Under the pieces are notes generated by a model that saw only the letters and a list, made by a program, of their open reading frames with translations, was not told the DNA's origin and did not search any database. Positions 17,408-27,148 of a stretch of 64,000 bases of DNA are shown piece by piece. The stretch is taken from positions 152,506 to 216,505 of the forward strand of contig PAJP01000004.1 in the NCBI GenBank assembly GCA_002706095.1, in the 5' to 3' direction. This stretch comes from Methylophaga sp. (lineage in GTDB: Bacteria; Pseudomonadota; Gammaproteobacteria; Nitrosococcales; Methylophagaceae). Position numbers and translations under genes: made by a program. Positions within the stretch are counted from its first letter, which is position 1. Every line of letters starts with the position of its first letter.

Positions 17408-17769
17408 TTATCCAGCAACGATTGAATCTGTTCAATAATCTCATCCTCTGAGACCGGTTTGCCAAGATAACCTTTGGCTCCCTGGCGGAGTCCCCACATC
17501 TTATCGGTTTCCTGATTCTTTGAGGAAACAATAATGATAGGAATGTGACGAGTGTCATCATCACGACTTAAAAGACGTGTAGCCTGAAAGCCATTCAGGT
17601 TAGGCATAACCACATCCATCAATACTAAGTCTGGTTGTTCTTCTTGTGTAATACGAACTGCTTGCTCACCATCTTCTGCAACCAGAACCTGATGACCATG
17701 TCGTTCTAACAGTTTTTGAAGCACATATACTTCGGTAGGCGAGTCGTCAGCGATTAAAATTCGAGCCAT
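17404..17769 (-). CDS. pilH: PilH, single-domain response regulator
   Basis: Seen: 121 aa receiver domain only. It begins MARILIADDSPTEVYVLQKLLERHGH with the acidic pair, has the phospho-Asp in PDLVLMDVVMPNLNGFQATR (about residue 52), Ser in PIIIVSSK and the Lys in GYLGKPVSEDE. Family knowledge: PilH is a CheY-like output or phosphate sink tied to pilus retraction. It starts 4 bp after the pilG stop. Confidence 0.92.
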   Translation of the reverse strand: MARILIADDSPTEVYVLQKLLERHGHQVLVAEDGEQAVRITQEEQPDLVLMDVVMPNLNGFQATRLLSRDDDTRHIPIIIVSSKNQETDKMWGLRQGAKGYLGKPVSEDEIIEQIQSLLDK

Positions 17770-17772
17770 AAA

Positions 17773-18183
17773 TTAATTTGCGTCCTGAGTTTTTTCCAGC
17801 AAATGTGTTCGGATGGCACCGAGTAAATCTTCACGAGTAAAAGGCTTGGTTAAATATTGTTCGGCCCCTACAACGCGTCCTTTTGCTCTATCAAATAAAC
17901 CATCCTTGCTGGAGAGCATTACTACGGGTATGTCCCTAAATTTAGGGTTATTCTTCACTAGTGCACAAGTCTGATAGCCGTCCAGTCGTGGCATCATAAT
18001 ATCGATAAATAAAATATCGGGATGATGGGCACTAATGATGGGTAGAGCTTCAAATCCATTGTCAGCCGTTAACACATCACACCCTGCTTTTTTTAATAGT
18101 GTTTCAGCTGTGCGGCGAATGGTGTTGCTATCATCAATCACCATCACTTTCAGACCGTTAAATTCGTTTTCACTCTGGCTCAC
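17773..18183 (-). CDS. pilG: PilG, single-domain response regulator
   Basis: Seen: 136 aa CheY-like receiver: KVMVIDDSNTIRRTAETLLKKAG, PDILFIDIMMPRLDGYQTCALVKN with the phospho-Asp, PVVMLSSKDG and QYLTKPFTREDL. Family knowledge: PilG promotes pilus extension and cAMP signalling in Pseudomonas. It is the first gene of the Pil-Chp operon, so the operon promoter should lie in the about 220-bp gap shared with divergent gshA. Confidence 0.92.
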   Translation of the reverse strand: MSQSENEFNGLKVMVIDDSNTIRRTAETLLKKAGCDVLTADNGFEALPIISAHHPDILFIDIMMPRLDGYQTCALVKNNPKFRDIPVVMLSSKDGLFDRAKGRVVGAEQYLTKPFTREDLLGAIRTHLLEKTQDAN

Positions 18184-18406
18184 GACTATGCTATACCTGA
18201 ATTATTTTATAATTGTAGTGCACACGAAGATAACCCATTTTTGTGTTACAGGCTAGTGATGACTTGAGTTGAATAATCATCTCAGCGAACTGTAAATTCA
18301 CAACGGTTAAGTATGAATGACTTGAAATATCAAATTTGTGTCCCATGTCTCTTCTTATCGACATTTATACTCAACTCTACACTTTAAAACATAAGCGAGC
18401 TTAACC

Positions 18407-19681
18407 ATGACTTCTGGCGTCCCACACTTAACCACCGCTTTAAATGGTCCTCTTCTAAAGTTAGAAGCCATATTGCTAGAAAAGCAGACACAAGTTGAAA
18501 CATGGTTAAGAGAGCAGTGGTTAAAAACGCCTTCGCCGTTTTATGCTTCTGTCGATCTCCGAAATGCGGGGTTTAAGTTGGCGCCTGTGGATACGAATTT
18601 ATTCCCTGCTGGGTTTAATAATCTCAACGCCTCTTTTATGCCTTTGTGTATTCACGCTGCTCAGGCTGCTGTTGAACGAACCTGTCCAACAGCAAAACGC
18701 GTATTGATCGTGGCTGAAAATCATACGAGGAACTTGTTCTATCTCGAAAGTTTGGAAACCTTACGTGACATCTTCCAAAAAGCAGGTATGGAAGCTCGCA
18801 TTGGCAGTTTATTAGAAGAGATTGAAGAGCCTACGAGCATTGACCTGCCATCAGGTAAGCAAATTACGCTTGAGCCATTAGTCAGAAAAGGTAATCGTGT
18901 TGCCGTGGATGACTTTTCACCCTGTCTGGTTCTGTTAAATAATGACTTATCTGCCGGACGGCCAGCTATTCTCGAAAATCTAGAGCAAGAGGTTATTCCA
19001 CCATTACGCGCAGGCTGGTCAACCAGAAAAAAATCTGATCATTTCACTCAATATAATCAAGTCGCAAAAGAATTTGCTGAGCAGATTGATATAGATCCGT
19101 GGTTAGTATCCCCTTTGACATTGCAATGCGGTGAAGTGAATTTTAAAGAAAAGTCGGGCATAGAGTGTCTCGCCAAAAATGTGAACAATTTGCTGACATC
19201 TATTCGAGCCAAATACGCTGAATATAATATCGACAGAGAGCCATTTGTTGTTGTGAAAGCCGATTCCGGTACCTATGGGATGGGCATTATGACGGTTAAA
19301 AGCGCCGAGGAAATCGAAAACCTCAATCGTAAACAACGAAATAAAATGTCATCCGCTAAGGAAGGTTTGGTGGTGGATAATGTGTTGGTTCAGGAAGGCG
19401 TTTACACCTTCGAGACATTGGGGGAAGAAAAGGCGGTAGCTGAACCCGTTATTTATATGATGGATCACTATGTGGTGGGTGGCTTTTATCGTGTACACAC
19501 AGGGCGTGGGGTTAATGAAAATTTAAATGCGCCAGGGATGCATTTTGAACCACTGGCCTTTGCTCAGTCCTGTAGCACACCAGATCAAACAGATTTGCCT
19601 GATTCGGAACCGAACCGCTTTTATGCCTACGGTGTCATCGCCAGATTAGCGTTGTTAGCAGCAGCGAGAGAAATCGCCTGA
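18407..19681 (+). CDS. gshA: Glutamate-cysteine ligase, Acidithiobacillus type
   Basis: First step of glutathione synthesis: ATP-dependent joining of glutamate and cysteine in the cytosol. Seen: 424 aa with features of the proteobacterial family distinct from the E. coli enzyme: RVLIVAENHTRNLFYLESLETL, LLNNDLSAGRP, FVVVKADSGTYGMGIMTV (ATP-grasp-like), VLVQEGVYTFETL and YMMDHYVVGGFYRVHTGRGVNENLNAPG. ATG 18407 is chosen by the match of the N-terminus to the reading-frame start. Glutathione fits a methylotroph handling formaldehyde. No gshB is next to it; the 3' neighbour converges. Confidence 0.85.
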   Translation: MTSGVPHLTTALNGPLLKLEAILLEKQTQVETWLREQWLKTPSPFYASVDLRNAGFKLAPVDTNLFPAGFNNLNASFMPLCIHAAQAAVERTCPTAKRVLIVAENHTRNLFYLESLETLRDIFQKAGMEARIGSLLEEIEEPTSIDLPSGKQITLEPLVRKGNRVAVDDFSPCLVLLNNDLSAGRPAILENLEQEVIPPLRAGWSTRKKSDHFTQYNQVAKEFAEQIDIDPWLVSPLTLQCGEVNFKEKSGIECLAKNVNNLLTSIRAKYAEYNIDREPFVVVKADSGTYGMGIMTVKSAEEIENLNRKQRNKMSSAKEGLVVDNVLVQEGVYTFETLGEEKAVAEPVIYMMDHYVVGGFYRVHTGRGVNENLNAPGMHFEPLAFAQSCSTPDQTDLPDSEPNRFYAYGVIARLALLAAAREIA

Positions 19682-19686
19682 TTTAA

Positions 19687-20877
19687 TCAGGCGTTGTGCT
19701 CACTCAGATAAGCGATAGTCATGGTTTGGTTGTGCAGTAAACTGTGACTATCATCTTCCCCTGAACAGATTTCACCATTTGAATAGAATCCGGTGATGCC
19801 TGTCTGCATACCCAATAGTCTTTGCACAGCAAACACTTCGTCTGATACCTGAGATTCCATGACTAATTTACGGCCAACACAGCTTACGCAAATAGCTAAG
19901 GCTTTATCGTTTATGTTGACGTCTTTTTGTAATATTTGTCTGGCTGCTTCACTGGCACCTAAGACCAAGCGGTCATGGTCAGACTTTAAGAACCGAACAG
20001 TAGACCCTTCTTTTATATTGCCTGCAAAGGTCAAGCTATTATCTTGTTCATTAATCGAGAGGAGTGTTCTGATGACATTAACATTCTTCTCGTCCATGAT
20101 GGCAAAGGGGAAATTCAAGCCAGAAGCAGGTAATTCATTGGCGTAATAGCCTATGTACATCTTGTAAAGTGGTAGAGCGGGTTTATTGTCTAATTCATAC
20201 ACCACATTTTTGTTTGAACGCGTAATTTTTCTTGGGGGGCCGTATGGTTGCCAGCCGCCTAAGGCACCACTGGTAACGATGGCATCTTCTCCGTAAATAC
20301 CAACAGCGATCACTGTACGATCCTGAATTTTGTCATTGTTGATGAGTAAGGTTTGCTTGAATGCAGCAGAATCGCCTGCTAGACCACCTGTGATAGGAAT
20401 ATTGGGCAATATCTCCTGGAGACCTTCTACCAGTTCAGAACCATTAACATTCAAACCGTCACTGAGAACAAACACGCCTTTGAGATCATCCATTTTTAAC
20501 TCAGCGGCAATTTGAGCACCCAGTGCATGGGATTGCTCCATACTATTAACCGGCTTGCTAATAAAGCGGAGCGTGCTTCGCTCCCACTGCATGGCTGTGA
20601 TGTGGATGCTGTCATCATAAACACCATCACCTGTAATCTCGCCCGATGTGGTGCAACCGATGATTTCGGCGTTTGGGTAGCGTTTTTTTATGGTTTTAGC
20701 AAAACCTTTATCGTTGAAGCGGCTGACTGAGCCGAAAACGAGTACCCAGTTGGCTTCAGGGAGGGGAGAGGCCGACGGTAATTTATTTAAACCCGTCTTG
20801 GCGGGGAGGTGCTCCTGTACAAACTTCATTGGTTGGTCAACCTTTGCTCCATCATTGGCTTTTAGCGCCGTAGTCAA
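19687..20877 (-). CDS. FIST domain sensory protein
   Basis: Seen: 396 aa with the FIST N-terminal domain (WVLVFGSVSRFNDKGFAKTIKKRYPNAEIIGCTTSGEITGDGVYDDS, ITGGLAGDSAAFKQTLLINN) and the C-terminal FIST_C region (PALPLYKMYIGYYANELPASGLNFPFAI, ALAICVSCVGRKLVMESQVSDEV, GFYSNGEICSG). It has no signal peptide, kinase, GGDEF or HD output domain. Family knowledge: FIST domains are thought to bind small ligands and often feed signalling proteins. A link with the nearby Pil-Chp genes is possible but unproven. Confidence 0.85.
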   Translation of the reverse strand: MTTALKANDGAKVDQPMKFVQEHLPAKTGLNKLPSASPLPEANWVLVFGSVSRFNDKGFAKTIKKRYPNAEIIGCTTSGEITGDGVYDDSIHITAMQWERSTLRFISKPVNSMEQSHALGAQIAAELKMDDLKGVFVLSDGLNVNGSELVEGLQEILPNIPITGGLAGDSAAFKQTLLINNDKIQDRTVIAVGIYGEDAIVTSGALGGWQPYGPPRKITRSNKNVVYELDNKPALPLYKMYIGYYANELPASGLNFPFAIMDEKNVNVIRTLLSINEQDNSLTFAGNIKEGSTVRFLKSDHDRLVLGASEAARQILQKDVNINDKALAICVSCVGRKLVMESQVSDEVFAVQRLLGMQTGITGFYSNGEICSGEDDSHSLLHNQTMTIAYLSEHNA

Positions 20878-20993
20878 AAAAGCGTAACAAATCCATCGGG
20901 TGATACTACATCGTTTAGCGATTAAGGGGAATCGGGTCGCTTGTAATTTGTGAGATGCCTCACAATGAATGCAGAAAAATCGGCCATAAAAAA

Positions 20994-21017
20994 AGCCGCT
21001 CAGTGGCGGCTTTTTTT
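20994..21017. terminator. Bidirectional intrinsic terminator
   Basis: AGCCGC, loop TCAGTG, GCGGCT with an A-run on the left and seven Ts on the right. It lies 25 bp beyond the gatB stop and upstream of the FIST gene, so gatB transcription (leftward) should end here and the FIST gene needs its own promoter. Confidence 0.85.
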
Positions 21018-21041
21018 GATGATTGGCTCATGTGTCAGGAA

Positions 21042-22484
21042 TTATCCATTTAGTTTTTTCTTCAATAATTCATTTACCTGGGCTGGGTTAGCTTTACCTT
21101 TTGACGCTTTCATTATTTGGCCAACGAAGAAGCCAAGTAATTGTTCCTTGCCATCACGGTATTGCTGCACCTGATCAGGATTATTCGCCAATACTTCATC
21201 CACCATAGCTTCAATAGCGCCAGTATCGGTGACTTGTTTCAGGCCTTTATTTTCGATGATCGCATCGGCATCTTTACCTTCGCCTTTCCACAATGCTTCA
21301 AACACGGTTTTGGCGATTTTGCCTGAAATGGTGTTATCACTGATTCTGTTTAAGACACCAGCAAGCTGTTCAGCATTCACCGGCGATTCAGAAATATCCA
21401 GGCTTGCTTTGTTCAGTGCACCGGATAGTTCAACAATAACCCAGTTAGCACATTGTTTCGGATCATTGCCCTCAGTGGCCGCTAATAATGATTCAAAATA
21501 AGTGGCCAGCTCACGGCTGCTGGTGAGTACTGAGGCATCATACAGCGATAGGCCTAACTCTTTAACAAAGCGATCACGCTTTTCGTTGGGTAGTTCAGGC
21601 AATGTGGCTTTAATATCAGTGATCGTGGCTTGGTCAATAATCAGTGGAAGCAAGTCAGGATCAGGGAAGTAACGATAGTCATTCGCTTCTTCTTTACTAC
21701 GCATCGCGCGAGTTTCATTTTTATCGGCATCGTACAAACGCGTTTCCTGAACGACTTCACCACCTGACTCCAACACATCAATTTGACGCTCAACTTCGTA
21801 GTTAATAGCGCGCTCAACGTTACGGAAAGAGTTAATGTTTTTCAGTTCGGCACGGGTACCAAACTTTTCCTGGCCTTTAGGGCGAACTGAAACGTTAGCG
21901 TCGCAACGGAATGAGCCTTCCTGCATATTGCCATCACAAATCTCAAGATAGCGAACCAGTGAGTGGATTTTCCTCATATAAGCAACCGCTTCTTTTGCGC
22001 TGCGCATATCAGGTTCAGACACAATTTCTAACAATGGTGTGCCTGCTCGGTTTAAATCAATGCCTGTTTGACCGTCAAAGTCTTCATGTAGTGATTTGCC
22101 AGCATCTTCTTCGAGATGAGCACGAGTAATACCGATAACTTTTTCAGAGCCATCTTCCAGTTCGATACTGATGTGGCCTTTTCCGACAACGGGTAATTCG
22201 TATTGGCTAATTTGATAGCCTTTTGGTAAGTCAGGATAGAAGTAATTTTTGCGGGCAAAGACTGAACGTTCAGAAATCTCAGCATCAACGGCAAGACCAA
22301 ACTTAATCGCCATTCTGACAGCTTCTGCATTAAGTACCGGTAATACGCCCGGCAGACCCAGGTCAACGGCACATGCTTGTGTATTCGGCTCTGCACCATA
22401 TGCTGTAGCAGCACCAGAGAAAATCTTAGACTTGGTGGCGAGTTGGGTATGAATCTCTAACCCAATAACAACTTCCCATTCCAT
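21042..22484 (-). CDS. gatB: Asp-tRNA(Asn)/Glu-tRNA(Gln) amidotransferase subunit B
   Basis: GatB binds misacylated tRNA and activates its carboxyl group for amidation in the GatCAB complex. Seen: [24 protein letters not shown] start, [70 protein letters not shown] and the C-terminal YqeY-like tail ending [31 protein letters not shown] chose the ATG at 22484 (480 aa), since an upstream in-frame start adds 39 non-conserved residues. gatA and gatC are not adjacent, unlike the common gatCAB order. A HAD phosphatase gene is upstream in the same direction. Confidence 0.95.
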   Translation of the reverse strand: MEWEVVIGLEIHTQLATKSKIFSGAATAYGAEPNTQACAVDLGLPGVLPVLNAEAVRMAIKFGLAVDAEISERSVFARKNYFYPDLPKGYQISQYELPVVGKGHISIELEDGSEKVIGITRAHLEEDAGKSLHEDFDGQTGIDLNRAGTPLLEIVSEPDMRSAKEAVAYMRKIHSLVRYLEICDGNMQEGSFRCDANVSVRPKGQEKFGTRAELKNINSFRNVERAINYEVERQIDVLESGGEVVQETRLYDADKNETRAMRSKEEANDYRYFPDPDLLPLIIDQATITDIKATLPELPNEKRDRFVKELGLSLYDASVLTSSRELATYFESLLAATEGNDPKQCANWVIVELSGALNKASLDISESPVNAEQLAGVLNRISDNTISGKIAKTVFEALWKGEGKDADAIIENKGLKQVTDTGAIEAMVDEVLANNPDQVQQYRDGKEQLLGFFVGQIMKASKGKANPAQVNELLKKKLNG

Positions 22485-22533
22485 AATGACGGCCTGATTG
22501 TGAATGATAAAAAACGATGAATTGTAACAATTA

Positions 22534-23187
22534 TTAACGCAAACTGAGAATTTTCCAGCCTTTTTCCTTAGCAAAGGCTTCAAGCTTCTCATCGGGATCA
22601 ACGGCGACAGGGGTATCGACCAGTTCTAACAGTGGGATATCGTTATGAGAATCACTGTAGAAAATACTGTTTTCCATTGTTTCATCCCGGTGGTTTAACC
22701 ACATTTTCAAGCGTTCGACTTTACCACGCTGAAACGAAGGCGTGCCTGAGACTTTGCCGGTAAACGCGCCATCAATCATTTCTGGATCTGTGCCAATTAA
22801 ATGTTCAATGCCCAGGAGCTCCGCGATAGGCTGAGTCAGGAAACTATTGGTGGCGGTGATAATCAGTAAAGTGTCGCCTTTGGCTCGATGCTTTTCGATG
22901 AGTTCGATGCCGGCTGGCAAAATGATCGGTTTAATTTTTTCTTCGAGATAGGCCGCGCGCCAAGCTTCTAATTCCGACATGGAGTGGTTGGCGTATGGTG
23001 TAAAGACAAATTCTAAAAATGCGTAGATGTCGAGTGAGCCGTTAATGTATTCCTGAAGAAAATGATCATTGCTAGCCCGGTAGGCCTTCTCGTCTACAAT
23101 GTTATTTTCACACAAGTAACGACCCCATAAATAGTCGCTATCACCAGCCAATAAAGTATTATCCAAATCAAAAATTGCCAACGCCAT
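22534..23187 (-). CDS. HAD-IB family hydrolase (SerB-like phosphatase)
   Basis: Seen: 217 aa with HAD motif I ([16 protein letters not shown]), motif II ([13 protein letters not shown]) and motif III/IV ([29 protein letters not shown]). The cap region near 20-90 is of the type found in phosphoserine phosphatase-like IB proteins. The substrate cannot be fixed from sequence: phosphoserine or another small phosphomonoester. It starts divergently from rppH over about 150 bp and precedes gatB by 49 bp. Confidence 0.8.
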   Translation of the reverse strand: MALAIFDLDNTLLAGDSDYLWGRYLCENNIVDEKAYRASNDHFLQEYINGSLDIYAFLEFVFTPYANHSMSELEAWRAAYLEEKIKPIILPAGIELIEKHRAKGDTLLIITATNSFLTQPIAELLGIEHLIGTDPEMIDGAFTGKVSGTPSFQRGKVERLKMWLNHRDETMENSIFYSDSHNDIPLLELVDTPVAVDPDEKLEAFAKEKGWKILSLR

Positions 23188-23335
23188 GGTGCTGGAAAAG
23201 TCTCCGTTTTAATCAAAAATGCGACTATTGTATGTCAAAATGCATTGCATACTGACAGTGCTTTTAATAATCTAATCGCTAATTGAGAATAAACCGCTGG
23301 GGGCGATTGCGCTCAGCCAGCTAGAGACTTCAGTC

Positions 23336-23845
23336 GTGATTGATAAAGATGGCTTCAGGCCTAACGTAGGGATCATACTCTGTAACGAAGAGAATCAGGT
23401 GTTGTGGGCGCAACGTGCGCAACATGATTCGTGGCAGTTTCCTCAGGGGGGGATCAAGTCCCATGAAACTCCTGAGCAGGCGGCCTATCGTGAGCTTACG
23501 GAAGAGGTAGGTTTACTGCCAGAACATGTTGAGTTAATTGCAATGACCCGAGGGTGGTTGCGCTATCGCTTACCTAAACGTTACCTGCGATATGGAAATA
23601 AACCGCTTTGTATTGGCCAAAAGCAGCGCTGGTTTTTAATGCGTTTTACCGGTAAGGAAGAAGACGTCAAGCTTAATCTGCATGAAAAACCAGAATTCGA
23701 TGATTGGCGCTGGGTGGATTACTGGACGCCGGTGGATGAAATTGTGTTTTTCAAACGCCGTGTTTATGAAAAAGCACTCCATGAATTTGCGCCATTATTA
23801 TTTCCGGAATATCGACGTCAGTTAAATAACAAAAAAAGACGTTAA
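23336..23845 (+). CDS. rppH: RNA pyrophosphohydrolase
   Basis: Removes pyrophosphate from the 5' end of mRNAs and so triggers RNase E decay. Seen: 169 aa, GTG start ([27 protein letters not shown]), complete Nudix box [33 protein letters not shown] and a C-terminal [19 protein letters not shown], all typical of RppH/NudH. The stop overlaps the convergent argA end by 4 bp. Confidence 0.95.
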   Translation: MIDKDGFRPNVGIILCNEENQVLWAQRAQHDSWQFPQGGIKSHETPEQAAYRELTEEVGLLPEHVELIAMTRGWLRYRLPKRYLRYGNKPLCIGQKQRWFLMRFTGKEEDVKLNLHEKPEFDDWRWVDYWTPVDEIVFFKRRVYEKALHEFAPLLFPEYRRQLNNKKRR

Positions 23846-25143
23846 TCCAGTTCTTTTCTGAACACACGCGATTTGCGCTGGTAATTGTATAGGGCTTGTT
23901 TTGCGACGGGGAGATCAGCTATTTCTGCTGGTTTGAACCCATGCTCTAAAAACCAGTGCGCCGTTTGAGTGGTTAACACGCACAGATTATTGATGCCTTG
24001 TGCTTTTGCTGACTGCTCCAATACCCCGAGTAATTGTTGACCGCGACCATGACTCTGGTATTGATTCGACACTGCCAGGCAAGCAAGTTCTGCCATATCA
24101 TTATCAGGATAGGGGTAAAGTGCCGCGCAGGCTACAACACTGCCATCACGCTCCATGACCGTGAAGTGATCGATCTCTCGTTCTAGTAACTCTCTTGAAC
24201 GTTTTACGACAACCCCTTTTTCTTCTAACGGCTGAATCAACTCCAGGATACCGCCGACATCATCAATCGTTGCTTGTCTTGTGGTTTCAAAAGAGGTGGA
24301 CGTGACCAGCGTACCAGCGCCATCACGGCTGAATAATTCCTGTAATAAAACACCGTTAATGGCTCTATCCAGAATATGTACTCTGGTGACGCCAGCTTTA
24401 CAGGCTTTAACCGCTGCATGCAATGAAGGGTGGGAACTGAGTGTTTTTTCTGCCTCATTCACCGTCAGTTCGCGGGGCATCGTTTTGTTACTGTGACCAA
24501 TAAAGATCAATTTATCTGCGCGTAATGCTGTGGCCACTTCTGTCGCGATAGATTCAGCTGAAACGTTAAAGCTTTCGCCCGTAAGGGAGTAACCCAGAGG
24601 GGGCAGCAAAACAATATTACCTAATCCCAATTGTTGATTGATGCCTTCAGCATCGATACGACGCACTTCACCGGTATGACCCAGATCCACACCATCTATG
24701 ATGCCAGCAGGTCTGGCAATTACCAGGTTGCCACTGATACAACGGATGCGTGCATCGGCCATTGGCGTATGTGGTAATCCAAAGGACAGTTTCGATTCGA
24801 TATCAAGGCGCAGTTTCCCAATGGCTGCTTTGGCAATAACCAGGCTGATATCATCGGTCACTCTCAAACCATTGTGATATCTAACAGGTATGTTTTGCTC
24901 GATACAGCTTGCTTCAATCTGAGGTCTGGCACCATATACTAAAACCAGTTTAATCCCTAAGCTGTTCAGGATAGAGATATCATGGAGCAGGGGCTCGAAT
25001 TCCTGGCTATCGATGGTTTCACCATCAAAAGCAATCACAAAAGTCGCGCCACGATGACTATGAATATAAGGCGCAGCGGTACGAAACCAGCTGGTTGTGG
25101 TGGCTAAGTTTTGTGGTGTAACTGGCTTTACAGTGTCGTTCAT
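23842..25143 (-). CDS. argA: Amino-acid N-acetyltransferase (N-acetylglutamate synthase)
   Basis: First step of arginine synthesis: acetyl-CoA plus glutamate. Seen: 433 aa with an amino-acid kinase-like N-terminal domain ([50 protein letters not shown]; about 20-290) and a C-terminal GNAT acetyltransferase domain ([38 protein letters not shown]; about 295-430). This is the classical ArgA form of gammaproteobacteria. It is divergent from ilvD; no ARG box was identified with confidence. Confidence 0.95.
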   Translation of the reverse strand: MNDTVKPVTPQNLATTTSWFRTAAPYIHSHRGATFVIAFDGETIDSQEFEPLLHDISILNSLGIKLVLVYGARPQIEASCIEQNIPVRYHNGLRVTDDISLVIAKAAIGKLRLDIESKLSFGLPHTPMADARIRCISGNLVIARPAGIIDGVDLGHTGEVRRIDAEGINQQLGLGNIVLLPPLGYSLTGESFNVSAESIATEVATALRADKLIFIGHSNKTMPRELTVNEAEKTLSSHPSLHAAVKACKAGVTRVHILDRAINGVLLQELFSRDGAGTLVTSTSFETTRQATIDDVGGILELIQPLEEKGVVVKRSRELLEREIDHFTVMERDGSVVACAALYPYPDNDMAELACLAVSNQYQSHGRGQQLLGVLEQSAKAQGINNLCVLTTQTAHWFLEHGFKPAEIADLPVAKQALYNYQRKSRVFRKELD

Positions 25144-25260
25144 TCGTTTCTTTTTATCTCAGACTCGGCACGCTTGCCAAGTGTCGTGTAAAATTTATCA
25201 GATTATTACCATGTGATCTAAGGGTTACGTGGGGCAAAACAGATTTTGGAGAGATTTCGC

Positions 25261-27114
25261 ATGCCTCAATATCGTTCAAGAACATCTACCGCGGGTAGAA
25301 ATATGGCTGGCGCTCGCGCACTGTGGCGGGCGACAGGAATGAAAGATGATGATTTCAATAAACCTATCATCGCTGTTGCAAACTCGTTTACACAATTTGT
25401 TCCCGGACATGTTCATCTAAAAGACCTTGGCCAACTGGTTGCGCGCGAAATTGAAAAAGCGGGCGGTGTGGCAAAAGAGTTCAATACCATTGCCGTTGAT
25501 GATGGTATCGCTATGGGGCATGGCGGCATGCTTTACAGCTTACCATCGCGCGACATTATCGCTGACTCTGTTGAGTATATGGTCAATGCGCACTGCGCGG
25601 ATGCCATTGTTTGTATTTCAAACTGCGACAAGATCACACCCGGCATGTTAATGGCCGCTATGCGACTCAATATTCCGGTGATTTTTGTTTCTGGTGGACC
25701 AATGGAAGCGGGTAAAACAAAACTCGCTGGTAAAGACGTCAAGCTGGATCTGGTGGATGCCATGGTGCAGGCAGCGGATGAGCATGTCAGTGATGCGGAT
25801 GTCGAACAGGTTGAGCGTAGTGCCTGTCCTACCTGTGGTTCATGCTCTGGTATGTTTACAGCTAACTCAATGAACTGCCTGACGGAAGCTTTGGGGCTAT
25901 CATTACCAGGCAATGGTTCATTGCTTGCTACACACGCGGATCGCAAAGAACTGTTTCTGGAAGCAGGTCGTCGCATCGTCGATTTAGCTAAACGCTACTA
26001 TGAAAATGATGAAGAGGATGTATTACCGCGATCTATTGCGACAAAAGCGGCGTTTGAAAACGCCATTGCCCTAGATATTGCGATGGGTGGTTCAACCAAT
26101 ACCGTGCTGCACTTATTAGCGGCGGCGAATGAAGCCAAAGTCGACTTTACTATGGCTGATATTGATCGCATGTCACGTAAAATTCCGAATTTATGTAAAG
26201 TCGCGCCTGCCACCAACAAATACCACATGGAAGATGTACACCGCGCTGGTGGTGTCATTTCTATTCTTGGTGAATTAGCGGCTGGTGGTTTATTGCATAC
26301 TGATGCGCCCACAGTTCACAGCAAAACCATGGGTGAAGGTTTAAAACAATGGGATGTGAAACGCACAGACTATGAGCCTGCATTAACACGTTATCTCGCT
26401 GGTCCTGCTGGTATTCCAACACAGGAAGCCTTCAGTCAGAACTGCCGTTGGCCAGAGCTGGATTTGGATCGTGAAAACGGCTGTATTCGTGATGTCGAAC
26501 ATGCTTATAGTAAAGATGGCGGCTTGGCCGTGTTGTATGGCAATTTAGCTGAAGATGGTTGTATTGTGAAAACGGCCGGTGTGGATGAGTCTATTCTGAC
26601 TTTCTCTGGTCCGGCACGCATTTTTGAGTCTCAAGATGACTCTGTCGCAGCTATTTTAAGAGGGGATATCAAAGAAGGTGATGTTGTCCTCATTCGCTAT
26701 GAAGGACCCAAAGGTGGACCAGGCATGCAGGAAATGCTGTATCCCACCAGCTACCTGAAATCTAAAGGTTTAGGTAAAGCCTGTGCCTTATTAACTGATG
26801 GACGTTTCTCCGGTGGTACATCGGGTTTATCTATTGGTCATGCTTCACCTGAAGCGGCGGAAGGCGGGAATATTGGTTTGGTGGAGGAAGGCGATATCAT
26901 CCATATCGATATTCCTAACCGTAAGATCAATGTTGAGATAAGCGACGAAGAGCTGGCGCATCGTCGTGCCGCTATGGAAGCGAAAGGCGATGATGCCTGG
27001 AAACCCGTTGCGCGTGAGCGTGAAGTGAGCCTAGCTCTTCAGGCCTATGCCGCATTGACTACCTCAGCGGCGAAAGGGGCTGTTCGGGATGTTGAACAAC
27101 TCAAGCGTCGATAG
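25261..27114 (+). CDS. ilvD: Dihydroxy-acid dehydratase
   Basis: Fe-S enzyme of valine, isoleucine and pantothenate synthesis that dehydrates 2,3-dihydroxy acids. Seen: [27 protein letters not shown] start, the cluster Cys regions [19 protein letters not shown] and [41 protein letters not shown], and the C-terminal [27 protein letters not shown]. Length is 617 aa from the ATG at 25261; a TTG five codons earlier is less likely. ilvE lies separately at 51690. Confidence 0.97.
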   Translation: MPQYRSRTSTAGRNMAGARALWRATGMKDDDFNKPIIAVANSFTQFVPGHVHLKDLGQLVAREIEKAGGVAKEFNTIAVDDGIAMGHGGMLYSLPSRDIIADSVEYMVNAHCADAIVCISNCDKITPGMLMAAMRLNIPVIFVSGGPMEAGKTKLAGKDVKLDLVDAMVQAADEHVSDADVEQVERSACPTCGSCSGMFTANSMNCLTEALGLSLPGNGSLLATHADRKELFLEAGRRIVDLAKRYYENDEEDVLPRSIATKAAFENAIALDIAMGGSTNTVLHLLAAANEAKVDFTMADIDRMSRKIPNLCKVAPATNKYHMEDVHRAGGVISILGELAAGGLLHTDAPTVHSKTMGEGLKQWDVKRTDYEPALTRYLAGPAGIPTQEAFSQNCRWPELDLDRENGCIRDVEHAYSKDGGLAVLYGNLAEDGCIVKTAGVDESILTFSGPARIFESQDDSVAAILRGDIKEGDVVLIRYEGPKGGPGMQEMLYPTSYLKSKGLGKACALLTDGRFSGGTSGLSIGHASPEAAEGGNIGLVEEGDIIHIDIPNRKINVEISDEELAHRRAAMEAKGDDAWKPVAREREVSLALQAYAALTTSAAKGAVRDVEQLKRR

Positions 27115-27124
27115 AAAATAAATG

Positions 27125-27148
27125 AGCCCGGTTTATCCGGGCTTTTTT
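27125..27148 (+). terminator. Intrinsic terminator after ilvD
   Basis: AGCCCGG, loop TTTAT, CCGGGCT and six Ts, starting 10 bp after the ilvD stop. It overlaps the stop codon of the convergent ABC exporter gene. The opposite strand has only a broken T-rich run. Confidence 0.85.

Noticed and set aside
22485..22601. Extended GatB start adding 39 residues
   Set aside because: The extra residues are not conserved, and [15 protein letters not shown] is the standard family start.
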